Positions 25,147-34,346 of a stretch of DNA of 45,951 nucleotides are shown piece by piece. Every line of letters starts with the position of its first letter. Position 1 is the first letter of the stretch. The position numbers and the translations under genes were made by a program. The stretch is taken from NCBI RefSeq assembly GCF_021442385.1, contig NZ_MUZA01000052.1, positions 1 to 45,951 of the forward strand, written 5' to 3'. The notes beneath the pieces are model-generated. The model was not told the origin of the DNA. It did no database searches and saw nothing but the letters and a program-made list of their open reading frames with translations. This stretch comes from Micromonospora sp. MH99. Its GTDB lineage: Bacteria > Actinomycetota > Actinomycetes > Mycobacteriales > Micromonosporaceae.

Positions 25147-26583
25147 ATGCATCGCGCACCCCAGGGAACCCTCACCCCCGACGTCTCGCAGAACCGGAGC
25201 CCCCAGCGGCCCGACGCTTCATCCTCTGACGATCGGCAGGGTGCTGAACGTAGCCGTCGCCTCGCGGCCGGGATAGCCACTGCCGTTGCTGGCCGGGCCC
25301 TTGGCGTCGTGGTGCCGCTGCTCCTGATTCCCGTCACCCTGTCCTACCTGGGCCCGGAGCGCTACGGTCTGTGGGCTGCCGTGCTGGCGCTGGCCGGGAT
25401 GGCCGCGTTCGCCGACCTCGGCCTGGGTAACGGCTTGATGACGAAGCTGACGTTGTGCCACGGTGCGGGCGACAGCGAGGGTGCCCGCCGGTACCTGTCC
25501 AGCGCGTACTTCCTCCTGGTGCCGCTGGCGGTGATGCTGTGCGTGCTGCTCTGGCTGATGGCGCCGGTGGTGCCGTGGGCTTCCCTGCTCGGTCTGCCGG
25601 GCAACATGAGCCCGGCAGACGTCCGCGGCATGGTGCTGGTCGGCTTGACCGCCGTGGTGCTGAACATTCCGCTGTCGTTGATCATCCGCGTTCAGTACGC
25701 CTTCCAGCAGGTCTCCATCAGCAACATGTGGCAAGCGGCGGGCGCTGTGCTGGCCCTGCCGCTTGTGTTGTCGGCGGTTTGGACGAAGCAGCCGCCCGTC
25801 ATCGTGGTCGGAGCGGCGGTCATCGGTCCGCTTCTCGCGAACCTGGCGAATTCCGTGTGGGTCTACGGGCATCGAATACCGGAGATCTGTCCGCGGCTCA
25901 GTCAGGTGGACCGGACCCTCGCCCGAAGGCTGCTCCGGCTCAGTGGAATGTTCTTCGTGCTGACCGTGGTGATGTCGGCGGCCAACAACGCGGATACCTT
26001 GATCATCGCGCAGACCCTGGGCCTGGAGCAGGTCACTGCGTACGCCGTGCCGGCCAAGGTGCTGGCTCAGGCCGGAATGCTGGTCGGCCTGGTGAACGTG
26101 CCGCTCTGGCCGGCGAACGGCGAAGCCCTTGCCCGACACGATCTGGCATGGGTTTACCGGACGGTACGCCGGATGACGTTGATCTCCACGGCCATAACTC
26201 TGGTGCCCTCGGTGGTCCTGGTGATCCTCGGAGGGCCGTTCTTCGCTGCCTGGCTCTCCGTTCCGCTTGGCGGGGACCGGTGGCTCCTCGGCGGTCTGGC
26301 GCTGTGGTGGGTGCTGCTCGCGGGCATCTCGCCCCGGTTCATGGTGCAGAACGCGATGGGAGTCGTCCGCCCGCAACTGCTCGGGTGGGTGGCCTACCTG
26401 GTTCTCTCGCTGATCGGGAAGTGGTGGGCCGCGACCCTGTGGGGGATCACCGCGCTGCCCTACGTGGCCGTGGCCGCGTATTTGATCACGGTGCTGCCGG
26501 CCGCCATCTACGGCTACCGCAGGGCGCTGACGATGTCCGAACCGCAGTCGACCGAACGTGAGGTTGCGCTTGAGACTCGATGA
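25147..26583 (+). CDS. Polysaccharide flippase (Wzx/MATE-like)
   Basis: A 478-residue integral membrane protein with about 12-14 hydrophobic segments, beginning with GRALGVVVPLLLIPVTLSYL after a ~45-residue polar N-terminus. Early motifs LGPERYGLWAAVLA and FADLGLGNGLMTKL are typical of the PST/Wzx branch of the MOP exporter superfamily. Such proteins move undecaprenyl-pyrophosphate-linked repeat units across the membrane. Starts 8 bp after the epimerase stop and overlaps the next glycosyltransferase gene by 26 bp, so it sits in one operon of five or more genes. The first 40 residues are poorly conserved in style, and a later start is possible. Confidence 0.9.
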   Translation: MHRAPQGTLTPDVSQNRSPQRPDASSSDDRQGAERSRRLAAGIATAVAGRALGVVVPLLLIPVTLSYLGPERYGLWAAVLALAGMAAFADLGLGNGLMTKLTLCHGAGDSEGARRYLSSAYFLLVPLAVMLCVLLWLMAPVVPWASLLGLPGNMSPADVRGMVLVGLTAVVLNIPLSLIIRVQYAFQQVSISNMWQAAGAVLALPLVLSAVWTKQPPVIVVGAAVIGPLLANLANSVWVYGHRIPEICPRLSQVDRTLARRLLRLSGMFFVLTVVMSAANNADTLIIAQTLGLEQVTAYAVPAKVLAQAGMLVGLVNVPLWPANGEALARHDLAWVYRTVRRMTLISTAITLVPSVVLVILGGPFFAAWLSVPLGGDRWLLGGLALWWVLLAGISPRFMVQNAMGVVRPQLLGWVAYLVLSLIGKWWAATLWGITALPYVAVAAYLITVLPAAIYGYRRALTMSEPQSTEREVALETR

Positions 26584-27916
26584 TGGTCACCCACGAGTTC
26601 TGGTGGTGGGGGCGAAACCGTTCAGCCGTTCGACGAATGAGGGGATCACGCTTTCCAACCTCTTTCAGGGGTGGCCGGCCGATCGGCTCGCGCAGGTGCA
26701 CACCGTCGACGCACCACGCACCACGGACGTGTGCACGTCGTTCTACCACTTCGGGCTACGGAACTATCCGGTCGACCACGCTCTGCGTTCGATGCTCGCC
26801 GCCTCCGGCGGATCGCGAGCCACGCTGGGAGCACCAGGGGCGCTGGCGGCCAACCGAGGTCCCACGTCTCGCCTCGTCGCGCAGCTGCGGGCTGCGGCTG
26901 ACCTGACCCCCTGCCGGTTTCCAGACGATCTGGCACCGTGGCTGCGCCGACACCAGCCCGATCTGGTCTACTCACTGTTGGGCAGCGTCCGTGTGAACCG
27001 GCTCGCCACGAAGATCGCCCGATCTGTGGGCGTGCCCCTCGTACCGCACTTCATGGACGACTGGCCGACGACCAACTACGGCTCGGGGGAGTTGTTCGGG
27101 CTGGCCCGGGCATCGTTGCTGCGTACGCTTCGCGCGGCGGTGCGAAGAGCACCGCGCGGCATGTGTATCAGCCTGCCCATGGCCGAGGAGTACCAACGGC
27201 AGTACGGCATTCCCTTTGGCGCCTTCGCCAACTGTGTGGATGACGCCGACTTCGCCGACGGCTCGGCCCAGGACAGCTCGCGCCCCTCCTCGCAGCCGCT
27301 GGAACTGGTCTACGTCGGTGGGCTGCATCTGGGCCGATGGCGGCCGCTGGCGCAGATCGCCGAGGCACTGGATCAGTTCGCCAGCGACCTACCGCCGCTG
27401 CGGCTCACCGTCTATGCACCGGAGCGCGACCTCGTGCAGTTCCGCGAGGCGTTCACCGGAAGCCGATCTGTCCACCTTGACCGTTGGTTGCACAGCGATG
27501 AAGTGCCCAAGATTCTCAAGGCCGCGGATATCCTCGTACACGTCGAGTCGTTTGCGCCCGGCCACCGGCGCTACACCCGACTGTCGCTGTCCACGAAGAT
27601 CCCGCAGTACCTCGCGGCCGGGCGCCCGATCCTCGGCTTCGGCCCCGAGGAACTCGCATCCATGCGACACATTGCCGAGGCGCGGGCTGGTGTCGTGGTG
27701 GGAGCTGAGGGGTTGGAGCCGATGACGCGTGCTCTGCGGCTACTCCGAGATGCGGGTCTGCGCCATACCTGGGGCAGCAACGGCCTGGGGTACGCCCGCC
27801 GGCACCACCGCCGGGAGACGCTCAGCAAGCGCTTCGCCGAGTTCCTGGCCGAGGCCAGCAGGACCGGCGCGGGCGCTGTCGCGGAACTGAGCGAGCGGGA
27901 GCGCAGCAATGGATGA
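26558..27916 (+). CDS. Glycosyltransferase, GT-B fold (GT4-like)
   Basis: The 452-residue protein has N-terminal VLVVGAKPFSRSTNEGITLSNL, a central YSLLGSVRVNRLATKIARSV and PLVPHFMDDWPTTNY, then a C-terminal half with LVYVGGLHLGRWRPL, DEVPKILKAADILVHVESF and STKIPQYLAAGRPILGFGP, the donor-binding part of GT-B enzymes. The exact CAZy family is uncertain; GT4 is the closest by motif style. It is a soluble, presumably membrane-associated enzyme that adds one sugar to the lipid-linked unit. It starts inside the flippase gene and ends 8 bp into the next glycosyltransferase gene, so translation of all three is probably coupled. Confidence 0.85.
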   Translation: MRLRLRLDDGHPRVLVVGAKPFSRSTNEGITLSNLFQGWPADRLAQVHTVDAPRTTDVCTSFYHFGLRNYPVDHALRSMLAASGGSRATLGAPGALAANRGPTSRLVAQLRAAADLTPCRFPDDLAPWLRRHQPDLVYSLLGSVRVNRLATKIARSVGVPLVPHFMDDWPTTNYGSGELFGLARASLLRTLRAAVRRAPRGMCISLPMAEEYQRQYGIPFGAFANCVDDADFADGSAQDSSRPSSQPLELVYVGGLHLGRWRPLAQIAEALDQFASDLPPLRLTVYAPERDLVQFREAFTGSRSVHLDRWLHSDEVPKILKAADILVHVESFAPGHRRYTRLSLSTKIPQYLAAGRPILGFGPEELASMRHIAEARAGVVVGAEGLEPMTRALRLLRDAGLRHTWGSNGLGYARRHHRRETLSKRFAEFLAEASRTGAGAVAELSERERSNG

Positions 27917-29111
27917 GTCCATGGTCCGCCATCGAGACTGGTTGGCGTACGTCGGTCCGTTTCAGTTTCCCTGGGGGCAGCCGGGCTCCCGGCGTGTCGT
28001 CGGCATCGCCAGCTCACTCGCCAGCTCCGGGTACCACGTTGTGGTAGCGAGCGGCGAGGATGGCCCTCGAGCCATCAGCACGTTGGAGGGCGTCGACGGG
28101 CCAGGTTCCGTCTCCTATCTCGGGCTCGGGGAGACAGCCTCCGTCGGAGGCTCGCTGCTGGCCAGGGCCGCCCACTTTGCTGTACGGCTCGGGCGGCGCA
28201 CAGTCGACTGGTTGGACGCCCAGCCGACGCGACCGTCGCACGTGATGGTCTACGGCGGTGCCGCGCAGTACATGCTCCACTTACGCCGCTGGTGCCGGCG
28301 TAACCGGGTTCCGCTGTTGGCCGACGTGGTGGAATGGTACGACCCTCGGCACCTGCGCGGCGGTTTCCTCGGCCCGTTGCATCTGAGCTCGGAATCCGCG
28401 ATGCGCTACTTCTATCCGCGTTGTGCCGGCATCGTCGCGATCAGCTCCTATCTTGAGGACTACTACCGCGGGCTCGGCACGAACGTGGTACGCGTACCGC
28501 CAACGCTCGACGTGCGTACCCTGCGGGTCGGTCCCGCCGTACGGCGTCAGGCGGCCGACCTGTCCCTGGTCTACTTCGGCACTCCAGGTCGAAAGGACCT
28601 GCTGGGCACGATGGTCCGTGCGGTCGACCGGCTCGAGCGACAGGGGGCCGCGATCGAACTGCACATCTACGGGCCCACGGCGACCCAGGTGCGGGACCTT
28701 GCGGGGCTTGAGCGGCTCCCGAAGGGCGTCGACGTGCGGGGTCGGCTCGCTCAGCAGGAGATGCCGCAGGCACTGAGGGAAGCCGACTTCAGCGTGATTC
28801 TGCGTCGGCCGGAGCGGTTCGCGCAGGCTGGTTTTCCGACGAAGTTTTGCGAAAGCCTCGCCAACGGCACACCGGTGATCGCTAACCTGACCAGTGACCT
28901 TGGTGACTATCTGCGTCACGGCGTCGAGGGTTTGGTCTGTGACGGCTGGTCCGAAACGGAACTGGCCGACGTCTTACACGCCGCGCTGGAGTTGGCCCCG
29001 GCCCAGCGGGATGCCATGCGAGGGGCTGCCAGGGCGCAGGCGCTGGAGTCGTTCGATTACCGCGGCTACGCTCCGCAGCTTTCCGTGCTTCTGGAGACGG
29101 CTCGACCGTGA
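27909..29111 (+). CDS. Glycosyltransferase, GT-B fold, with two TTA codons
   Basis: A 400-residue glycosyltransferase. Motifs are GPFQFPWGQPGSRRVVGIAS at the N-terminus, ADVVEWYDPRHLRGG, LVYFGTPGRKDLLGTMVRA at the hinge, and FPTKFCESLANGTPVIANL with TSDLGDYLRHGVEGLVCDG near the C-terminus. Donor sugar and linkage cannot be told. The ATG at 27909 overlaps the preceding stop by 8 bp. Codons 125 (28281-28283) and 356 (28974-28976) are TTA, the rare leucine codon read by bldA tRNA in streptomycete-type actinomycetes; this may tie the glycan to growth stage. The gene ends 16 bp from the convergent wzy stop, with no clear hairpin between. Confidence 0.86.
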   Translation: MDESMVRHRDWLAYVGPFQFPWGQPGSRRVVGIASSLASSGYHVVVASGEDGPRAISTLEGVDGPGSVSYLGLGETASVGGSLLARAAHFAVRLGRRTVDWLDAQPTRPSHVMVYGGAAQYMLHLRRWCRRNRVPLLADVVEWYDPRHLRGGFLGPLHLSSESAMRYFYPRCAGIVAISSYLEDYYRGLGTNVVRVPPTLDVRTLRVGPAVRRQAADLSLVYFGTPGRKDLLGTMVRAVDRLERQGAAIELHIYGPTATQVRDLAGLERLPKGVDVRGRLAQQEMPQALREADFSVILRRPERFAQAGFPTKFCESLANGTPVIANLTSDLGDYLRHGVEGLVCDGWSETELADVLHAALELAPAQRDAMRGAARAQALESFDYRGYAPQLSVLLETARP

Positions 29112-29127
29112 CCGTTGGTACGGCCGG

Positions 29128-30507
29128 TCACCGCACCGGCCTGGCAGGTCGGATCCCGTAAGCCAGAGGACGGCTGACGCCCCCGAACTCGTCCCGGAGT
29201 TCCGTCGATCGATGACGCCCGCCATTCTGCAGGTGCGCGTTCGAGGCAATCCCGACGACGGAGAGAAGCGCCAACACCAGCCAGGCGCCTTGTGCGTACT
29301 CCCAGTGCCCGCTCAGCCAGATCGGCAGCAGACTCGTCGCGAAGACACCGGCGAGCACTCGACCGGTGTGACCGGCGTTTCGGGCGGCGTAGGTCAGGGC
29401 TGCGATCATGGTCGACCCGTAGAGGAGAACGCCGATCAGACCGAGATCGGTACCGACGGTGAGGAGAAGATTGTGCGGGCCGATCTGGTAGGGATTCTCA
29501 AGTCGGAAGACGCCAGGACCGAGGCCCGCGAACGGATGCTCCATCCACGCCGATATGGCGACCGGCCACACCTCGAGCCTGCCGGACAGGTCGCCGGTCT
29601 CACGGCCGAAGAGACCGTCGAGCCGTTGCGCCGTCGAGCTGAAGAGGCTGGCAGCGGTGAACGGAAGCAGCAGGATCAACACCGGAACGCAGACGCGCGT
29701 CATCGTCCAGGCGAACTTCGACGTGATGCGGGACAGAGCGAGGATCGCCGCGCCCAGTACGAGCCCGAGCGTGGCGCCTTTGGAACCCGTCAGTAGAACG
29801 CCGTATGCCAACGCCAGCAGGGTGACGACAAGCACCGCCCGCATCGCCCGCGATCGGGGGCCGACGTGTAGTAGGACGACTGCGAGCACCGCCCCGGTCG
29901 CCAGAGTGTACGAGGTGTAGTTGATGTTGATGCCGTCCACGCCGTACCGAACGTTGTAGTCGAGGATCGCATCGCGCTGGTCGGCATTACCCCGCGCCCC
30001 TGTGATCAACGTGAAGCACGTCGCGACGCAGCCGGCCAGGTGCGCGTAGGCCACCGTGATGAAATACGACTTGTTCCTGATGATGTGCCGCGCCGCGATG
30101 AAGACCAGACATGCCGATGCGTACATGTAGCCAAGCCAACGGGTGGCTGGAGGGTCAACTGTGTCGAGCAGCGCGCTGCCAAGTGCCCACACAGCGGTGA
30201 GACCCGCAAGCACGTCGGGAAGACGAAATCGTGGGAGGTGTGAACTCAGCAGGACGGCGGCCACCGCCAGTGCGCCTCCGTAGGTGTTGGCCAGCTTCGG
30301 CGACCAGGCCGCCATGAAGGCTGCGGCGCAGATCAACGCCAGGCCCGGAACGTCTCTGCTCAGCAGTTTCCCGGCTGGGTTCGGGGCGTACCGAGCGCTA
30401 TTTCGGAATCTGTCCGAGGCGTGACGCGGAGCAGAGAGGTGGGGTGGTCGGCCTGGGCCTGAGCGGGCAGGGCTGCTGGGGCTGAACGACGTCGTGAAGC
30501 TGCTCAT
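29128..30507 (-). CDS. O-antigen polymerase/ligase-like protein (Wzy)
   Basis: The 459-residue protein has about 10-12 membrane segments (VPGLALICAAAFMAAW, ALAVAAVLLSSHL, VLLHVGPRSRAMRAVLVVTL and others). A large loop holds LFGRETGDLSGRLEVWPVAI and FAGLGPGVFRLENPYQIGPHNLLL, which match the RxxxW and G-G-xxxxN...HN pattern of the Wzy_C/WaaL family. These enzymes join lipid-linked repeats outside the membrane. A polar ~45-residue N-terminus precedes the first segment. The ATG overlaps the stop of the upstream glycosyltransferase by 4 bp (ATGA), so the two are translationally coupled. Polymerase is more likely than ligase because a Wzx-like flippase is encoded nearby and the host is Gram-positive. 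Confidence 0.86.
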   Translation of the reverse strand: MSSFTTSFSPSSPARSGPGRPPHLSAPRHASDRFRNSARYAPNPAGKLLSRDVPGLALICAAAFMAAWSPKLANTYGGALAVAAVLLSSHLPRFRLPDVLAGLTAVWALGSALLDTVDPPATRWLGYMYASACLVFIAARHIIRNKSYFITVAYAHLAGCVATCFTLITGARGNADQRDAILDYNVRYGVDGININYTSYTLATGAVLAVVLLHVGPRSRAMRAVLVVTLLALAYGVLLTGSKGATLGLVLGAAILALSRITSKFAWTMTRVCVPVLILLLPFTAASLFSSTAQRLDGLFGRETGDLSGRLEVWPVAISAWMEHPFAGLGPGVFRLENPYQIGPHNLLLTVGTDLGLIGVLLYGSTMIAALTYAARNAGHTGRVLAGVFATSLLPIWLSGHWEYAQGAWLVLALLSVVGIASNAHLQNGGRHRSTELRDEFGGVSRPLAYGIRPARPVR

Positions 30508-31850
30508 CGAACTGCTTCTCCCTCAAGCGCTGTCGAGGCCGAACCGTCACGACGCGATCTCTGGTGCAAGATTCGCTCCGTCTCGCAGTCCTGCTGGGCG
30601 GCGGCTTCCCGCACAGCCCGATAAAAGTCATTGCGTCGTCGCTCGAGCGTGGCTTGGGAGAAGTCCCGGGCGCGTGCCAGGTTTCGAGCCGAAGCTTGGG
30701 CCCGCCGTGCGGGATCGTTCAGTAGCCGCCCTATCGCATCCGCCAAGGCAGCAGGGTCATCTGGAGGCACGATGTCCTCCTCGGCGAGCAGTTCCGGAAT
30801 CCCGCCCACCGAGGATCCGATGGCAGGCAGCCCGCGAGCCATTGCCTCGACCAGCGCTTTGGGGAGACCTTCGGTCCGCGACGGCATGGCGAACACGTCG
30901 GCCGCGTCAACGTGCTGGCGTACCTGCTCGCCCGCGGGCACGGACCCGAGGAATTCAATCTTGTCCCGCACGCCGAGTTGCGTGGCGAGCCGTTCCAGGT
31001 AAGCCTGTTGGCGGCCGGTTCCGATATGGACACAGCGCACCGGCAGCCCGGCCGAGAGCAGCTGAGAGAGTGCCCTGATCAAGGTGTCGATGCCCTTGTA
31101 CAGCATCTCCAGCGACCCGACGGAGACGATGACGTACTCGTCGCGGTGCCGAGGCAGGGGCGGTGCGGCCACGTAGGCATCGGGCGGCATTTCCACGCTT
31201 GAGTACGCGGCGGTGACGGCGTGTGCGCCCGGCGGGTACCGCAACTGCAGGTACCGCTCGGTCACATACGAAACACCGGTCGCGGCCCGGCACTGGCGCC
31301 GGAGCATGTTCGTGTATCGCCGTCTCAACAATGGGCGTAGTGGGTGGTTCACCACTCCCGGCGCGTAGACCGTGAAGGGGTCCGCCATCACCTCGACTGC
31401 GTAGGGGAGGCCCGAGCGGTCACGCGTGGTGGCAAGCAGCGATCCCAGTACCGTGGGCGCGCGAAGTATGAGGACGGCATGTGGATCGTCTGCCGCACGC
31501 AAGGCGCGAACGACAGCGCGCCGGCGCCGAAGGTACTGCCAGGGCCCGAGGTAGTGGGGGACAGGCCGCACCGTCACCCGGTGTCCGTCAACCCGATGGG
31601 AGTTGGGGGCCACGGATGCCACGTCCGCGACGCGGGCGAGTACCAACACCTCGTCGAAGGCAGACAGGTAGCGGGTGAAGAAGCCGTAGGCGGGTCCTTC
31701 TCGCGTCCAGATCGCCCCATCCGGTGTCCTGGCGAACCTCGCTTCGACGGCGACCAGTGCCTTGACGTCGGTCTTTTCCTGCGGCGTGCAGGGTTCACCC
31801 AGGTGTACCAAGCCGTGCGCCGGCGTGTGCTCTGGGCTGCGGTCAAGCAT
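30504..31850 (-). CDS. Glycosyltransferase family 4
   Basis: The 448-residue enzyme has the hinge motif YVIVSVGSLEMLYKGIDTLI, then FLGSVPAGEQVRQHVDAADV, and the canonical GT4 donor site SRTEGLPKALVEAMARGLP with both Glu residues, followed by SSVGGIPELL. It is thus a retaining GT-B enzyme. The start at 31850 is supported by AGGAG 5 nt upstream, but the first ~30 residues are unusual and a later start is possible. The last ~30 residues (LHQRSRRDGSASTALEGE) are an extra polar tail. It forms a leftward two-gene operon with the wzy-like gene, facing the rightward glycosyltransferases. Confidence 0.9.
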   Translation of the reverse strand: MLDRSPEHTPAHGLVHLGEPCTPQEKTDVKALVAVEARFARTPDGAIWTREGPAYGFFTRYLSAFDEVLVLARVADVASVAPNSHRVDGHRVTVRPVPHYLGPWQYLRRRRAVVRALRAADDPHAVLILRAPTVLGSLLATTRDRSGLPYAVEVMADPFTVYAPGVVNHPLRPLLRRRYTNMLRRQCRAATGVSYVTERYLQLRYPPGAHAVTAAYSSVEMPPDAYVAAPPLPRHRDEYVIVSVGSLEMLYKGIDTLIRALSQLLSAGLPVRCVHIGTGRQQAYLERLATQLGVRDKIEFLGSVPAGEQVRQHVDAADVFAMPSRTEGLPKALVEAMARGLPAIGSSVGGIPELLAEEDIVPPDDPAALADAIGRLLNDPARRAQASARNLARARDFSQATLERRRNDFYRAVREAAAQQDCETERILHQRSRRDGSASTALEGEAVR

Positions 31851-32184
31851 GTTGCTCCTAGGGCGGGGCGGGGGTCTCGACGTGCGACGGCAGGTACCGG
31901 CAGGGGCGATGCGCCAAGGCTTCGGCAGATGCGCGTGGAAGACGCTGAATGAGTCCTACCAGTTTCTATCGTGGCGATTCGGACTTTCACGATTTTCTAC
32001 CGACATCGGCCTCACGAGTCGGACAGCTCGACCTCTCCGGGGAACTTCACGGCCGACACTCACTAATGCGAACTTTGGGCGTTTCCGTGACCGCTTGGGC
32101 TCGTTGCCCGATGTGTGACCGGCGGCCCGGCTGACGTGCCCACCGGCATGTGGTCCTCTGCCAGAGCGAGACGGAGAGCAAGCT
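31851..32184. promoter_or_regulatory. Divergent intergenic region upstream of the L-FucNAc cassette
   Basis: A 334-bp stretch without a convincing gene, AT-richer than its flanks between about 31945 and 32085. It must hold the promoters of the leftward glycosyltransferase operon and of the rightward capE operon. GGAACTT at 32041-32047 and GAACTTT at 32070-32076 resemble -35 elements of ECF sigma factors, with TAATG about 16 nt after the first. In Streptomyces an ECF sigma factor drives cell-wall glycan genes, so the resemblance is worth noting, but it is not proof. Confidence 0.35.
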
Positions 32185-33225
32185 GTGACTTTCTCGACCA
32201 CCGGACGCCGCGTTCTCATCACCGGCGGTACGGGTTCCTTCGGCCAAACCATGGTGCGCCGACTCCTCGACCGTGGCGCCGGTGAGGTCCGGGTGCTCAG
32301 CCGGGACGAAGCCAAGCAGGACGCCATGCGTCGGTTGTTCGGCGACGAACGGGTTCGCTACTACGTCGGGGACGTGCGCGACTACGACTCGGTGCTCAAG
32401 GCCAGCCGGGGCATCGACTACGTCTTTCACGCCGCCGCCCTCAAGCAGGTGCCGTCGTGTGAGTTCTTCCCGCTGGAGGCCGTCCGGACCAACGTGCTGG
32501 GCAGCGCCAACGTCATCGAGGCCGCCGAGCGCAACGGCGTCGGATCGGTAGTCGTGCTCAGCACGGACAAGGCCGTCCAGCCGGTCAACGCGATGGGCAT
32601 GAGCAAGGCCCTCATGGAGAAGGTCGCCCAGGCGCACGCCCGGAACAACCCGAACAGCAGCACCACGGTCTCCTGCGTGCGCTACGGCAACGTCATGTAC
32701 TCGCGGGGATCGGTGATCCCCCTGTTCATCGAGCAGATCAAGGCCGGCCGGGCGCCGACCGTGACCGACGCCGGGATGACCCGGTTCCTGATGTCGCTCG
32801 CCGACTCGGTCGAGCTGGTCGAGCACGCCTTCCACCACGGTCGGCCCGGCGACATCTTCATCCGCAAGGCCGCCGCCTGCACTGTCGGCGACCTGGCCGA
32901 GGCGGTCTGCCACCTCTTCGACGTGCCCGCCAAGCTCGACGTGATCGGCGTGCGGCACGGAGAGAAGCAGGCCGAGACGCTCGCCAGCCGGGAGGAACTC
33001 GCCCAGGCCGAGGACTTCGGCGAATTCCTCCGGGTGCCGCTGGACGCCCGCGACCTCAACTACGCGCTGTACGTCTCCGAGGGTGACCTCGGCGGCGGGC
33101 CGAGCGAGGACTTCAACTCGGCGAACGCGCCGCAGCTCGGCGTACCCGAGATCATCGCGCTGTTGAAGACGCTGCCCGAGGTACGCGCGGAGCTGGCGCT
33201 GCGGGACCCGGTGCTGGCGTGCTGA
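32185..33225 (+). CDS. capE: UDP-GlcNAc 4,6-dehydratase / 5-epimerase (CapE/WbjB-like)
   Basis: First enzyme of UDP-L-FucNAc synthesis: it oxidises, dehydrates and 5-epimerises UDP-GlcNAc. The 346-residue SDR has GGTGSFG at 14-20, AALKQVPSCEFFP at 84-96, and STDKAVQPVNAMGMSK at 126-141 with Asp128, Lys129, Met137 and Lys141. In place of the SDR Tyr there is Met, the SMK arrangement known for CapE/WbjB. The GTG at 32185 follows GGAGAG at a good distance. The next two biosynthetic partners, capF and capG, are in the same operon with overlapping stops and starts, which settles the subfamily against FlaA1/PseB relatives. The C-terminus (EDFNSANAPQLGVPEI) is also as in CapE. Confidence 0.94.
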   Translation: MTFSTTGRRVLITGGTGSFGQTMVRRLLDRGAGEVRVLSRDEAKQDAMRRLFGDERVRYYVGDVRDYDSVLKASRGIDYVFHAAALKQVPSCEFFPLEAVRTNVLGSANVIEAAERNGVGSVVVLSTDKAVQPVNAMGMSKALMEKVAQAHARNNPNSSTTVSCVRYGNVMYSRGSVIPLFIEQIKAGRAPTVTDAGMTRFLMSLADSVELVEHAFHHGRPGDIFIRKAAACTVGDLAEAVCHLFDVPAKLDVIGVRHGEKQAETLASREELAQAEDFGEFLRVPLDARDLNYALYVSEGDLGGGPSEDFNSANAPQLGVPEIIALLKTLPEVRAELALRDPVLAC

Positions 33226-34346
33226 GGCTCGCCGTCACCGGCGCCGGAGGGTTCCTCGGCTGGCACGTGCGGGTGCTGCTGCGGGCGCTGGCCTGGCCGG
33301 AACCGGTAGTGCTCACCCGGGCCGACCTCACCGATCCCGACGTGGTCGCCGCGAAGGTGGCAGGTGTGGACCGCGTGCTGCACCTGGCCGGCGTCAACCG
33401 GGGCGAGCCGGCCGATGTCGCGGCCGGGAACGTCCACCTCGCCGCGCAGCTCGCCGACGGCCTCAAGCGGTGTACGAATCCTCCGGCGCGGGTCATCTAC
33501 GCGAACTCGGTGCAGGCCGGCAACGGCACCCCGTACGGCGACGCCAAGGCCACCGCCGCGCGGGTGCTGGCGGCCACCGGCGTCGAGGTCGACGACGTGT
33601 TGCTGCCGAACCTGTACGGCGAGCACGGGCGTCCGTACTACAACTCGGCCGTGGCGACGTTCTGCCGGGTGCTCGCCGAGGGCGGCCGGCCGGAGGTGCA
33701 CGCCGACCGCGAGCTGAGCCTCGTGCACGTCACCGACGCGGCCGCCCGGCTCATCGGTGTGCCGGCGGGCGGTTCGTGGGATCCGGCCATGCCGCCGCTG
33801 CGGATCGGCGTGCAGGCTCTGGCCAGCCTGCTCACCGGCATTGCCGCGACGTACCGGACCGGGGAGTTCCCATCCCTGGTGGGCCGGCACGACGTGCGGC
33901 TGTTCAACACCTACCGGTCGCACTGCTTCCCGGCGCACTACCCGCTGGCGCTGCCCCGCAGGGCCGACGCCCGGGGCGAGCTGGTCGAGACGGTCAAGGC
34001 ACACGGCGGCGCCGGGCAGACGTTCTGCTCCACCACCCGCCCCGGCATCACCCGAGGTGAGCACTTCCACCTGGCGAAGGTGGAACGGTTCGTGGTGCTG
34101 CGCGGCTCGGCCGAGATCAGTCTGCGCCGGGTCGACGACACCGAGGTGCTGCGGTTCCCGGTCAGCGGCGACGAGCCGGTGCTGGTCGACATGCCCACGA
34201 TGTGGGCGCACAAGCTGGTCAACACCGGCTCGGACGATCTGGTGACGATGTTCTGGACCAACGAGCTGTTCGACCCGGACCGACCGGACACCTGGCCCGA
34301 ACCGGTAGAGGCGACCCGGACGACGCCGGTGGCGGTCGGCGGGTGA
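33219..34346 (+). CDS. capF: UDP-2-acetamido-2,6-dideoxy-hexos-4-ulose epimerase/reductase (CapF/WbjC-like)
   Basis: Second enzyme of the UDP-L-FucNAc route; it 3-epimerises the CapE product and then reduces it at C4 with NADPH. The 375-residue protein has both expected domains: an N-terminal SDR (TGAGGFLG at 7-14, Tyr106 and Lys110 in PYGDAK) and a C-terminal cupin (~240-350) whose RGEHFHLAKVERFVV gives His282, His284 and Glu289, with His331 in MPTMWAHKLVNTG completing the likely zinc site. STTRPGITRGEHFH is a hallmark of CapF. The GTG start overlaps the capE stop by 7 bp. Length and domain order match S. aureus CapF, and nothing appears missing. Confidence 0.94.
   Translation: MLRLAVTGAGGFLGWHVRVLLRALAWPEPVVLTRADLTDPDVVAAKVAGVDRVLHLAGVNRGEPADVAAGNVHLAAQLADGLKRCTNPPARVIYANSVQAGNGTPYGDAKATAARVLAATGVEVDDVLLPNLYGEHGRPYYNSAVATFCRVLAEGGRPEVHADRELSLVHVTDAAARLIGVPAGGSWDPAMPPLRIGVQALASLLTGIAATYRTGEFPSLVGRHDVRLFNTYRSHCFPAHYPLALPRRADARGELVETVKAHGGAGQTFCSTTRPGITRGEHFHLAKVERFVVLRGSAEISLRRVDDTEVLRFPVSGDEPVLVDMPTMWAHKLVNTGSDDLVTMFWTNELFDPDRPDTWPEPVEATRTTPVAVGG

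Noticed and set aside
32185..33225. CapE-like protein as a PseB/FlaA1-type enzyme for pseudaminic acid
   Set aside because: The operon has capF and capG and none of the pseudaminic acid genes (PseC, H, G, I), so the L-FucNAc route is the better reading.
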